Shown here: piece by piece, positions 51,520 through 59,913 of the stretch
How the letters are laid out: each line of letters opens with the position of its first letter
Position numbering within the stretch: the first letter of the stretch is position 1
Origin: Leeia oryzae DSM 17879
GTDB lineage: Bacteria > Pseudomonadota > Gammaproteobacteria > Burkholderiales > Leeiaceae
Length of the DNA stretch: 64,000 nucleotides
Reading direction: 5' to 3'
NCBI RefSeq assembly: GCF_000376945.1
Contig: NZ_AQXU01000013.1
Span: forward strand, 1-64,000
Program-made: the position numbers and the translations under genes
The notes under the pieces: model-generated
Database searches by the model: none
Seen by the model: only the letters and a program-made list of their open reading frames with translations
Told to the model about the DNA's origin: nothing

Positions 51520-53796
51520 TCAGTTTTCTGTGCTATCCGTCGTCACACAGTCAACATAGTAGGTTTTGACGCCGTCTACGTGCTCAACTACCAGACCGTG
51601 AATATCTGCTTCAAAGCCAGGGAAGCGCTCGTTGAAGTCACGCGCAAACTTCAGGTATTTCACGATGGTGGTATTAAAGCGCTCACCTGGAATCAACAAT
51701 GGAATGCCCGGTGGGTAAGGTGTCAGCAGAATACTGGTGATGCGGCCTTCCAGCTCGTCAATGGACACCCGTTCAATCTCGCGGTGTGCCATTTTGGAGT
51801 AGGCTTTGGATGGCTTCAGGGCCGGTTCCATGTCCGATAGGTACATCTCGGTGGTCAGGCGTGCCACATCATTGGCCTTGTAGATACCGTGAATCTGATC
51901 ACACAGGTCACGCAGGCCAACACGCTCGTATTGCGGGAACTTGGCCACAAACTCCGGCATGGTGCGCCATAGTGGCTGGTTACGGTCGTAGGCATCCTTG
52001 AACTGTTGCAGCTCGGTCACCAGTGTATTCCAGCGGCCTTTGGTAATGCCGATGGTGAACATGATGAAGAACGAATACAAGCCAGTCTTCTCGACAATCA
52101 CACCGTGTTCAGACAGGTATTTGGTCACAATGGCGGCCGGAATGCCTTGCTCGGAGAACGAGCCATCCACATCCAGCCCCGGGGTGATCAGGGTTGCCTT
52201 GATCGGGTCCAGCAGGTTAAAGCCGTCGGCCAGGTTGCCAAAACCATGCCAGCGGTCATTGGCCTTCAGTACCCAGTCTGCCCGGTCTGCCATGCCTTCA
52301 TCGGCCAGGAATTCCGGTCCCCAAACCTTGAACCACCAAGAGTCGCCCAGCTCGTCATCTACCTTGCGCATGGCGCGGCGGAAATCCAGGGATTCGGAAA
52401 TGGATTCTTCTACCAGTGCCGTCCCGCCAGGCGCTTCCATCATGGCCGCCGCAATGTCACACGATGCGATAATTGCGTATTGCGGGCTGGTTGAGGTATG
52501 CATCAGGTACGCTTCGTTAAAGCGGTGACGGTCCAGCTGGCGGGTTTCGGATTCCTGCACCAGAATCTGCGAAGCTTGCGACAGGCCGGCCAGCAACTTG
52601 TGCGTGCTCTGGGTGGCAAACACCATCGGGTCTTTGCTGCGCGGACGGTCGCGGCCAATCGCGTGCATGCCATGGTAGAAATCATGGAAGGTCGCATGTG
52701 GCAGCCAGGCCTCATCAAAGTGCAGGGTGTCAATGAAATCACCCAGCACTTCCTTGATCATGTCCACGTTGTAGAGCACGCCATCGTAGGTGCTCTGGGT
52801 AATGGTCAGAATGCGCGGCTTTTTGTTCGGGTTCTTGGCCAGTGCTTCACGGGCAAACGGATTGGCCTCGATCTTTTTCATGATGTTCTCTGGTTTGAAC
52901 TCGTCCAGAGGAATCGGGCCGATAATGCCGTAATGGTTGCGCGTTGGCGTCAGAAACACCGGAACCGCACCACACATGATGATCGAATGCAGAATGGATT
53001 TGTGGCAGTTACGGTCCACTACCACGATATCGCCCGGTGCAACGGTTGCGTGCCAGACCATCTTGTTAGACGTAGACGTACCGTTGGTCACAAAAAACAG
53101 GTGGTCAGCATTGAAAATGCGGGCTGCATTGCGTTCAGAAGCCGCTACCGGGCCTGTGTGGTCCAGCAGCTGGCCCAGCTCGTCTACCGAGTTGCACACG
53201 TCAGCGCGCAGCATGTTCTCGCCAAAAAACTGGTGGAACATCTGGCCAACCGGGCTTTTCAGAAACGCGACACCACCAGAGTGGCCCGGGCAATGCCATG
53301 AATAAGAGCCGTCTTGTGCATAGTCTGTCAGTGCACGGAAGAACGGAGGCATCAAGCCATCAAGATACTGTTTGGCCTCGCGGATGATGTAGCGGGCCAC
53401 AAATTCTGGCGTATCTTCAAACATATGGATGAAACCGTGCAGCTCGCGCAGCACATCATTCGGGATGTGGCGGCTGGTACGGGTTTCACCATACAGGAAA
53501 ATCGGGATATCACTGTTACGGAAGCGAATCTCTTCCATGAAGCTGCGAAGCGCTTTAACGGCTTCAGACTCTTCACCTGGTTCGGAGACAAACTCTTCAT
53601 CATCAATGGACAGCACAAAAGCAGAGGCACGGCTTTGTTGCTGGGCAAAACTGGACAGGTCACCATAGCTGGTCGCGCCCAATACTTCCATGCCTTCTTG
53701 TTCGATGGCATGGGCCAAGGCACGAATGCCTAAACCGCTGGTATTTTCTGAGCGGAAATCTTCATCAATGATAACAACCGGGAAACGAAACTTCAT
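51520..53796 (-). CDS. Fold-type I Arg/Lys/Orn decarboxylase, long form
   Basis: 758 residues from the ATG at 53796, giving MKFRFPVVIIDEDFRSENTSG, the conserved N-terminus of this class; upstream in-frame starts are less likely. The wing domain (about 1-130) is followed by the PLP domain: SWHCPGHSGGVAFLKS, HFDEAWLPHATF and Schiff-base Lys400 in STHKLLAGLSQAS. The C-terminal domain (about 580-758) ends with PYPPGIPLLIPGE. Such enzymes are mostly biosynthetic arginine or inducible lysine decarboxylases. Substrate is not clear. Divergent from surE with a 491-base gap. Confidence 0.93.
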   Translation of the reverse strand: MKFRFPVVIIDEDFRSENTSGLGIRALAHAIEQEGMEVLGATSYGDLSSFAQQQSRASAFVLSIDDEEFVSEPGEESEAVKALRSFMEEIRFRNSDIPIFLYGETRTSRHIPNDVLRELHGFIHMFEDTPEFVARYIIREAKQYLDGLMPPFFRALTDYAQDGSYSWHCPGHSGGVAFLKSPVGQMFHQFFGENMLRADVCNSVDELGQLLDHTGPVAASERNAARIFNADHLFFVTNGTSTSNKMVWHATVAPGDIVVVDRNCHKSILHSIIMCGAVPVFLTPTRNHYGIIGPIPLDEFKPENIMKKIEANPFAREALAKNPNKKPRILTITQSTYDGVLYNVDMIKEVLGDFIDTLHFDEAWLPHATFHDFYHGMHAIGRDRPRSKDPMVFATQSTHKLLAGLSQASQILVQESETRQLDRHRFNEAYLMHTSTSPQYAIIASCDIAAAMMEAPGGTALVEESISESLDFRRAMRKVDDELGDSWWFKVWGPEFLADEGMADRADWVLKANDRWHGFGNLADGFNLLDPIKATLITPGLDVDGSFSEQGIPAAIVTKYLSEHGVIVEKTGLYSFFIMFTIGITKGRWNTLVTELQQFKDAYDRNQPLWRTMPEFVAKFPQYERVGLRDLCDQIHGIYKANDVARLTTEMYLSDMEPALKPSKAYSKMAHREIERVSIDELEGRITSILLTPYPPGIPLLIPGERFNTTIVKYLKFARDFNERFPGFEADIHGLVVEHVDGVKTYYVDCVTTDSTEN

Positions 53797-54287
53797 TGGC
53801 TTTAGCCTTCTATCGCGAACTGCGCTTGTGGATGGAGGGACTTTAAAACGCGCGGATTGTTGCACACTTTAGTAACGTTATAATGATAAATTGCATATCT
53901 GGCAATTTACTGTTGCAGATAGGTCAGTGTTTTGGCATTTTATGCCATTTGACTTTCAAATGACATCAAAATACACGTAAAACCTTGATCAGAGGCCAGA
54001 AGAAAACAGGACTCTCTGGTAAACTTGCTGGTTAAAATGCTGCAATGTAATCTGCTGGTTTCCATTTGAACGGGGTCGCGCGCATCAAATGGTAGACAGC
54101 CTTAAAAAGTACATATACAAACGCATATTAACAAGGGAGTCACAAGCGTTACGGATCGTTCATGAGACGAATATACGCGCTTGTGAGGGAAGCAGAATGA
54201 ATAAGATACGCTAACGGACAATATGTTCCCAAGCGTTGTCATTTATTTTCCTGCCTCCGTCATTCAATAACAGGTAGAGCCTTCTGC
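53797..54287. promoter_or_regulatory. Divergent region decarboxylase / surE
   Basis: 491 bases, no supported gene. It contains the TTGTTGCACACT half-site (53859-53870), a TGGCAT-TTT-ATGCCA palindrome (53933-53947), and a 9-bp inverted repeat (54140-54148 with 54178-54186). No ORF with a ribosome site is seen. Confidence 0.45.
54140..54186. repeat. 9-bp perfect inverted repeat upstream of surE
   Basis: TCACAAGCG (54140-54148) and CGCTTGTGA (54178-54186) with a 29-base loop. Direct relevance to surE is unknown; it lies about 100 bases before the ATG. Confidence 0.5.
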
Positions 54288-55034
54288 ATGAAATTCCTGA
54301 TCAGTAACGATGATGGCTACTTTGCGCCGGGTATCGCGCATCTTGCCAGTGCCATGCAGTCGCTTGGTAACGTCCGGGTTGTCGCACCGGAGCGTGACAG
54401 AAGTGGTGCCAGCAACTCGTTAACCCTGGACCGCCCTTTGTCATTGCGTCAGGCAAGCAACGGTTTTCAGTATGTGAATGGCACGCCAACCGATTGTGTC
54501 CATCTGGCTGTCACGGGCTTCCCGCAAGATCTGCCAGACCTGGTACTGGCCGGCATCAACCATGGCGCCAATATGGGGGACGATACCCTGTATTCCGGAA
54601 CGGTCGCAGCGGCAACGGAAGGGTTTTTGCTGGGTATTCCGGCAATGGCGTTTTCGCTGGTGGGCCGGGCGGGGCAGCACTTTGATACGGCCGCCAAAGT
54701 CGCCAGCATACTGGTCGAACAATGGCAGAAAAATCCTTGGTCATCCGTGCGTCTTCTCAATGTCAACATCCCCGATGTCCCCTTTGATGAATTGCAGGGT
54801 TTTGAGATCACGCGTCTGGGCAAAAGGCACAAGGCAGAATCCGTGATCGAATCCCGCAATCCTCGTGGCGAAGTCATCTACTGGGTAGGGCCTGCGGGGT
54901 CGGAGCAAGATAACGCACCAGGCACTGACTTTTATGCCGTCAGTCAAAAGAAGGTCTCCATTACCCCTCTGCAAATGGATCTGACCGCAAAATTACAATT
55001 AACAGAAATGAGCGATTGGTTACAGCATGGCTAA
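54288..55034 (+). CDS. surE: 5'/3'-nucleotidase SurE
   Basis: 248 residues. The metal-binding start [16 protein letters not shown] with the two Asp, the NS loop (SGASNSLTL), and [11 protein letters not shown] are all as in SurE. It dephosphorylates nucleoside monophosphates and short polyphosphate in stationary phase. It overlaps the pcm ATG by 8 bases, so translation is coupled; the operon continues to nlpD and rpoS. Confidence 0.97.
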   Translation: MKFLISNDDGYFAPGIAHLASAMQSLGNVRVVAPERDRSGASNSLTLDRPLSLRQASNGFQYVNGTPTDCVHLAVTGFPQDLPDLVLAGINHGANMGDDTLYSGTVAAATEGFLLGIPAMAFSLVGRAGQHFDTAAKVASILVEQWQKNPWSSVRLLNVNIPDVPFDELQGFEITRLGKRHKAESVIESRNPRGEVIYWVGPAGSEQDNAPGTDFYAVSQKKVSITPLQMDLTAKLQLTEMSDWLQHG

Positions 55035-55686
55035 TAATCTGTCTACGGGGGTAGGGATGACCTCCCAACGGACGCGTTTGCGTATGATTGAACGCTTGCG
55101 TCAGCAAGGCATCAGTGACGAGGTCGTTTTAAGCGTCATGGCTGAACTTCCTCGTCATTCGTTTGTCGATGAAGCATTGATGAGCCGTGCGTACGATGAT
55201 GTTTCCTTGCCGCTCGGGTTCGGACAGACCATCTCCCAGCCTTATATTGTGGCGCACATGACCAGCTTGCTGCGTAACGGCAAGAAACTGGGCAAAGTGC
55301 TGGAAATCGGCACGGGCTGCGGATACCAGACGGCCATTCTGGCCAAACTGGCAAAAGAGGTTTATTCGGTAGAGCGAATCGGCCCGTTACTAGAGAAAAC
55401 CCGTCTCAGACTGAGAGAGTTTCGCTTTACCAACATCCGGTTAAAGCATGCAGACGGTCATCTTGGGCTGCCCGAAGCTGCGCCTTTTGACGCCATCCTG
55501 ATGACGGCTGCAGCAAGTCATGTGCCCGAAGAACTATTGGCCCAACTGGCGCCCGGCGGCCGGCTGATCATGCCGATCGGGGCCAATGAGCAACGCTTGC
55601 ATTGTATCGACCTCTCTAGCGAAGGGCCGGTGCAAACCGTGCTGGAACCGGTCAAGTTTGTACCGTTGCTGCCTGGCCTGGGTTGA
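55027..55686 (+). CDS. pcm: Protein-L-isoaspartate O-methyltransferase
   Basis: 219 residues from the ATG at 55027. The motif I of SAM methyltransferases, [18 protein letters not shown], and the family's [12 protein letters not shown] are present. Repairs isoaspartyl damage in aged proteins using SAM. A later Met ([14 protein letters not shown], at 55057) is a possible alternative start. surE and pcm are paired as in E. coli. Confidence 0.96.
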   Translation: MANNLSTGVGMTSQRTRLRMIERLRQQGISDEVVLSVMAELPRHSFVDEALMSRAYDDVSLPLGFGQTISQPYIVAHMTSLLRNGKKLGKVLEIGTGCGYQTAILAKLAKEVYSVERIGPLLEKTRLRLREFRFTNIRLKHADGHLGLPEAAPFDAILMTAAASHVPEELLAQLAPGGRLIMPIGANEQRLHCIDLSSEGPVQTVLEPVKFVPLLPGLG

Positions 55687-55723
55687 TACAAGAATTTAGC
55701 TATTTCAATTTTGGAGTAATACC

Positions 55724-56698
55724 TTGCGATTTTCGCTGTGTAAAGGTTTATTGACCGGTGTTCTGTCCCTTTTGCTGCTGGCAGGTTGTGCCAGCTCATC
55801 TGGCCCAGCCCCTGTAGAGGCCCGGCAAAAGAATGGAGGGGATAACAAGGTAGTAACCGCTTCTGGCACGGCTGCGCCTGTGGTAGACCGGAAATCGCAA
55901 GACAAAGGGGATCCTCGCCCCAAGACGCATACTGTCAAAAAAGGGGAGACGCTCTACAGCATTGCACTTGAGTATGGTTTTGATTACAAAGATCTGGCTG
56001 CTTGGAATGCCATCGACAATATTCACCTGATTAAAGTAGGCCAGGTATTGTCATTGGTTGCGCCGGAAGGGGGCGTGATTACCAAGCCATTAGTCGATGC
56101 ACCCGTGACGACTACCCCCATGGTATTTGATGAGCCGAAAGCTGTCCGGCTACCCTATTCGGAAAAGAATCAGGCGCAACTGCTTGCCGGTAATCCGGTG
56201 CCAGACAAAGCCAAGCCTGCCAGCAACGCAACTGATACAAAGCCTGCGGCGCCAGCCGTTCGCGGCAATGCGCCAGAAACGGCAGCCTCGGCTTCTACCG
56301 GTACTTCTTCTGCCCAGGCCGCAGTTGATGGCCTTGCATGGCAATGGCCCGTTCAGGGCAAGGTGTTAAGCCAGTTTAACCAGACCCCGCAGGCGAAGGG
56401 GATTGATATCAGTGGCAAAAAAGGTTTGCCAATTTTTGCCAGTGAAACCGGCAAAGTCGTGTATGCGGGCAGTAATTTGCGCGGCTACGGTAAATTTGTC
56501 ATTGTGAAGCATGCAAACGAATACCTTAGCGTGTATGCCCACAACGACAAGTTACTGGTCAAGGAAGGGCAGCAGGTGACTAAGGGCCAGAAGATTGCTG
56601 AAATGGGAGATTCAGAATCCGATCAGGTCAAGCTGCATTTTGAAATCCGGCGCTATGGTAAACCGGTTGATCCCATTAAATTGCTGCCAGCCAGATAG
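55724..56698 (+). CDS. nlpD: NlpD-like LysM/LytM lipoprotein
   Basis: 324 residues from a TTG start with GGAG 8 bases upstream. Lipobox LLAGC (Cys22). LysM at about 65-110 (HTVKKGETLYSIALEYGFDYKDLAAWN). Variable Pro/Ala/Thr linker, then an M23/LytM domain (about 220-320). Zinc ligands are degenerate (the expected His of HxGID and HxHFE are Lys), so it is probably catalytically inactive and an amidase activator at division, as for NlpD. The linker is low in order. rpoS starts 201 bases later. Confidence 0.95.
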   Translation: MRFSLCKGLLTGVLSLLLLAGCASSSGPAPVEARQKNGGDNKVVTASGTAAPVVDRKSQDKGDPRPKTHTVKKGETLYSIALEYGFDYKDLAAWNAIDNIHLIKVGQVLSLVAPEGGVITKPLVDAPVTTTPMVFDEPKAVRLPYSEKNQAQLLAGNPVPDKAKPASNATDTKPAAPAVRGNAPETAASASTGTSSAQAAVDGLAWQWPVQGKVLSQFNQTPQAKGIDISGKKGLPIFASETGKVVYAGSNLRGYGKFVIVKHANEYLSVYAHNDKLLVKEGQQVTKGQKIAEMGDSESDQVKLHFEIRRYGKPVDPIKLLPAR

Positions 56699-56802
56699 TA
56701 ATTTGCCAGATATGATTTTGAGCCCTATATATAATTGGTTTGATATAAATTAAACCTGATAAAAAAAATTAAAAATCCTCTAGCTAATTTTATTCGGACG
56801 CC

Positions 56803-56808
56803 TATAAT
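56803..56808 (+). promoter_or_regulatory. Putative -10 (TATAAT) for rpoS
   Basis: Consensus TATAAT in an AT-rich stretch, 92 bases before the rpoS ATG. No good -35 is present at the normal distance; an upstream promoter inside nlpD is also expected by analogy. Confidence 0.45.
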
Positions 56809-56815
56809 CAAAAAA

Positions 56816-56883
56816 ACTGCCGCAATATTTGCAGTAAGAACTGACCTTTAAGGTCAGCAAAAGGCTGTATCAACGACGATACA
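56816..56883 (+). promoter_or_regulatory. Structured rpoS 5' leader with three hairpins
   Basis: Three consecutive inverted repeats: ACTGC/GCAGT (56816-56820, 56831-56835), CTGACC/GGTCAG (56841-56846, 56852-56857) and TGTATC/GATACA (56866-56871, 56878-56883). The last ends immediately before the GGAGG ribosome site. This could allow control of rpoS translation by RNA or Hfq. Confidence 0.5.
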
Positions 56884-56899
56884 CATGGAGGAGGGCACC

Positions 56900-57844
56900 A
56901 TGTCTAAAGATGATTATCTAGTTGATGAAAGCGTTCTGGAAGATGAGCTGGAAGAAGCAGCAGCTCAAGAGGACGGCGACGCGGTTCATGCAAGTCAAGC
57001 ATACAATCTGGAAGCGTTAAGCGATGTTACCCAGATGTATCTCAATGAAATTGGTCAGAACAGCCTGTTAAAACCCCATGAAGAGCTCGCTTTGGCGCGC
57101 CGTGTCGTTCAGGGGGATGATCGTGCTCGTTGTGAAATGATCGAGCGCAACTTGCGCCTGGTCGTTAACATTGCCAAACGTTATGCCAATCGGGGCATGA
57201 ATCTTCTGGATCTGATTGAAGAAGGCAACATCGGGCTGATGCATGCACTGGAGAAATTCGATCCAGAGCGCGGCTTCCGCTTTTCAACATATGCAACATG
57301 GTGGGTTCGTCAGAGTGTTGAACGTGCCATCATGAATCAATCCCGTACCATTCGGTTACCCGTTCATGTCATCAAAGAGCTGAACGTGTATCTGAGGGCT
57401 CAGCGCCATCTGGAAGCTACCACCGGCAGAGATCCGTCATTTGAGGATATTGCCCATTTGCTGGGCAAGTCGTTGCATGATGTGCAGTCCATGCTGGCCT
57501 TGAATGAACGTGTTACTTCACTGGACGCTCCGCTGGACATTGACCCGCTGTTGACGGTGGGTGAATCCATTGCTGACGATGAGCAGGATTCTCCGGAAGA
57601 CTTGTTGCACTCAACCGAGATGCAGGCACTGGTCCAGTCCTGGCTGATGAAACTCAATGAACGGCAGCGTGTCGTGATTGAAAAACGCTACGGTTTCAAT
57701 GACAGTGAAGTGTATACCCTGGAAGAGTTGGCTTCTGAGCTCGGACTGACTCGTGAGCGGGTCCGCCAGATTCAGATCGAAGCAACCACAACATTGCGTA
57801 AAATGCTAAAACGTAACGGTGTTCATAAAGAAGCGTTGTTTTAG
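56900..57844 (+). CDS. rpoS: RNA polymerase sigma factor RpoS
   Basis: 314 residues from the ATG at 56900 (GGAGG 9-13 bases upstream); an in-frame ATG at 56885 overlaps that site. An acidic N-terminus leads to region 1.2/2 (DVTQMYLNEIGQNSLLKPHEELALARRV; RNLRLVVNIAKRYANRGMNLLDLIEEGNIGLMHALEKFDPERGFRFSTYATWWVRQSVERAIM), region 3 and region 4 with HTH (YTLEELASELGLTRERVRQIQIEA). Master regulator of stationary phase. Many stress-island genes here are of RpoS-linked families. Confidence 0.98.
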   Translation: MSKDDYLVDESVLEDELEEAAAQEDGDAVHASQAYNLEALSDVTQMYLNEIGQNSLLKPHEELALARRVVQGDDRARCEMIERNLRLVVNIAKRYANRGMNLLDLIEEGNIGLMHALEKFDPERGFRFSTYATWWVRQSVERAIMNQSRTIRLPVHVIKELNVYLRAQRHLEATTGRDPSFEDIAHLLGKSLHDVQSMLALNERVTSLDAPLDIDPLLTVGESIADDEQDSPEDLLHSTEMQALVQSWLMKLNERQRVVIEKRYGFNDSEVYTLEELASELGLTRERVRQIQIEATTTLRKMLKRNGVHKEALF

Positions 57845-57869
57845 CGCTTGCTTCATTTATATTTGACAT

Positions 57870-57901
57870 AAAAAATGCCAGCATTTTTGCTGGCATTTTT
57901 T
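57870..57901. terminator. Bidirectional terminator rpoS / MOSC gene
   Basis: AAAAAATGCCAGC and its exact complement around ATTTTT; A-run and T-run on both sides allow either direction. Confidence 0.93.
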
Positions 57902-57950
57902 ATGGTTGTAACCCGCTGACCTCACAAGGTGTTGTGCCTGACACTTGGGC

Positions 57951-58757
57951 TTAGAACTGCCAATCCAGAATGTCGACTTCATCTCCCACCTTGATCAGCC
58001 CCGGTTTCGTCACTTCCAGATTCTGGCCAAAGCAAATCCCCCAGTCAGGCAGGTTCCGATAACTGGATAACGTCACCAAAGGTTCATTATCTGCCGATTT
58101 GATACCACTTTGAGGATCAACCGTTGTAAACACGCAGCGTTCGCAAGGTTTGCGAATGGTCAGTTCAACTTCACCAATGCGTATGCTGGCCCAGAAATCT
58201 TCTTCAAAAGCGGGCGCACCGGCAATGACAATATTGGGCCTGAACTGCAGCATGCTGACCGGCTTTTCCAACCGGTTGTTCAGGTCGGTCAGCGAACTTT
58301 CGCCCGCCAGTAATAAAGGATAACCATCCGCAAAGGAAAGGGGTATCCGTTCTTCCCGGAATCGCTGTGTTGCACTGCCAATGTAATACAGAATGCAATC
58401 GATGCCCAGAAACTGCGAGGTCCAGTCATTCGCCTTTTGACTGCCGGTATTTGCCCCGAATGTTTGCCCCCAGACGGTTGCATCCGCTGGTTGGCTCAGC
58501 TCGTCCAGCGTAAGGGACAGTATTGGCATGTCAGGGGCCTGGAGCTGGATATGCTTGTCTATGAACGTCAGCCGGATTGTTACCAGTTGCGGGTATTCAC
58601 GCCCGGTAATGAAACGGCCTTCTGGTGTGGCAATCATCCAGTGCCTGTCGAGCGGTAAGCCCATGTGGTCAGAATATGCTTCCGAAAGCGGAAATGGTGC
58701 GCCGGATTTGAGCGGGTAGGTATAGAGTGCCGAGACATGCATGGATGCATCTTTCAT
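57951..58757 (-). CDS. MOSC-domain protein (YcbX-like)
   Basis: 268 residues. N-terminal MOSC beta-barrel (VSALYTYPLKSGAP; GLPLDRHWMIATPEGRFITGREYPQLVTI) and C-terminal MOSC domain with PNIVIAGAPAFEEDFWASIRIGEVELTIRKPCERCVFTTVDP, the conserved Cys pair region that binds molybdenum cofactor. YcbX-type proteins reduce N-hydroxylated compounds. No C-terminal ferredoxin domain, so electron partner is external. A start at codon 6 (58742) is possible. Confidence 0.9.
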   Translation of the reverse strand: MKDASMHVSALYTYPLKSGAPFPLSEAYSDHMGLPLDRHWMIATPEGRFITGREYPQLVTIRLTFIDKHIQLQAPDMPILSLTLDELSQPADATVWGQTFGANTGSQKANDWTSQFLGIDCILYYIGSATQRFREERIPLSFADGYPLLLAGESSLTDLNNRLEKPVSMLQFRPNIVIAGAPAFEEDFWASIRIGEVELTIRKPCERCVFTTVDPQSGIKSADNEPLVTLSSYRNLPDWGICFGQNLEVTKPGLIKVGDEVDILDWQF

Positions 58758-58836
58758 GACAAAACAGTATGAATTCTAGTTGAAGAGCCAAAGATTCACC
58801 AGTACAGCTTTTCAACTGTATAGCTCTGTTTTATGC

Positions 58837-58854
58837 AACTGTACCGTGACAGTT
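58837..58854. promoter_or_regulatory. Palindromic operator candidate before rarD
   Basis: AACTGT-N6-ACAGTT, perfect 6-bp arms. The half ACTGTA recurs at 58815-58820 and 58888-58893. A GTAAAC-N8-GTTTAC repeat lies at 58891-58910. N6 spacing does not fit LexA (CTGT-N8-ACAG). Confidence 0.45.
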
Positions 58855-58962
58855 TATTGTATCCAACGTAGTCTGATGTCTGCAGATACTGTAAACGGGG
58901 TCATGTTTACCCTGACCTTGCTTGTCTGCAAACCACTCAGTCAATTGTCGAGGTACGTTGTG

Positions 58963-59856
58963 TTGTCTAAAAAAGGTTTGGGATACGGCTTTATGGCCTA
59001 CTTTATCTGGGGATTGTTTCCATTGTACTGGAAACCGCTCTCCGCTATTCCCGCTTTTGAGATTCTGGCCCATCGCATGGTTTGGTCTTTGGTGGTCATT
59101 GCCATCCTGCTGACGTACCGCAAAGAATGGTCAGTCTTGCAGGCCTCTTTAAGCAACCGTAAAACCGTACTGACCTTTCTGTGCTCGTCCATTTTGCTGG
59201 CGACCAACTGGGGCGGGTATATCTGGGCAGTCAACAACGACATGATTCTGGAGTGTAGCCTTGGCTACTTCATGAATCCGCTGGTCAATGTCATGTTGGG
59301 CGCTCTGGTATTAAAAGAGCATTTAAGGTCGGGGCAAAAACTGGCCATCATGATCGCTGCAGCCGGTGTGGTGTGGCTGACCATCCACCTTGGGCATCTA
59401 CCCTGGATTGCATTGCTGTTAGCGCTGTCTTTTGGCCTGTATGGGCTGATCCGCAAAACTGCCAGCCTTAACTCGCTGGAAGGGCTTTCGCTAGAAACCT
59501 TATTGCTGGCAGGGCCGGCTTTGCTATGGCTCATCTGGCGTGATACTGCAGGTATCGGCCATTTCGGTCATGTGGTCTGGTGGCAGAACCTGATGCTGGT
59601 CGGTGCCGGCATCGTTACAACTGGCCCGCTATTGCTCTTTGCCGCAGGCGCAAGACGCTTGCCATTAAGCACCATGGGGTTGTTGCAGTACATGACGCCC
59701 ACCATTCAGTTTTTCATGGGGATCTGGCTGTATCACGAGCCGTTTGATCATGCGCGTTTGCTCGGTTTTATCGCCATCTGGTGCGCATTGGCCCTCTATA
59801 CGATGGAAGGACTGTGGCAACAGCGGAAAACCATGATGGCAGCCATGCCGCAATAG
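58963..59856 (+). CDS. rarD: RarD-type EamA transporter
   Basis: 297 residues from a TTG at 58963, with GAGG 9 bases upstream; this matches the usual RarD length, whereas the longest frame adds 61 residues of non-membrane sequence. Ten helices, starting SKKGLGYGFMAYFIWGLFPLYWKPLS; TNWGGYIWAVNNDMILECSLGYFMNPLVNVMLG is typical of RarD. Role: exporter or permease of an unknown small molecule, often annotated for chloramphenicol sensitivity. Divergent from the MOSC gene. Confidence 0.88.
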   Translation: MSKKGLGYGFMAYFIWGLFPLYWKPLSAIPAFEILAHRMVWSLVVIAILLTYRKEWSVLQASLSNRKTVLTFLCSSILLATNWGGYIWAVNNDMILECSLGYFMNPLVNVMLGALVLKEHLRSGQKLAIMIAAAGVVWLTIHLGHLPWIALLLALSFGLYGLIRKTASLNSLEGLSLETLLLAGPALLWLIWRDTAGIGHFGHVVWWQNLMLVGAGIVTTGPLLLFAAGARRLPLSTMGLLQYMTPTIQFFMGIWLYHEPFDHARLLGFIAIWCALALYTMEGLWQQRKTMMAAMPQ

Positions 59857-59913
59857 AAAACGACAAAGTGGCCAGATGATAAAATCTGGCTGCATTGTCG
59901 TAGTCAGTCCTGA

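Noticed and set aside
54165-54200. Tiny leader peptide (12 codons) before surE
   Set aside because: No ribosome site and no run of regulatory codons.
58837-58854. LexA (SOS) box
   Set aside because: Spacing between CTGT and ACAG is 6, not 8, and no SOS gene follows.
58780-58962. Long N-terminal extension of RarD
   Set aside because: The 61 extra residues are not membrane-like, have no ribosome site and overlap the operator cluster. The TTG at 58963 gives the family length.
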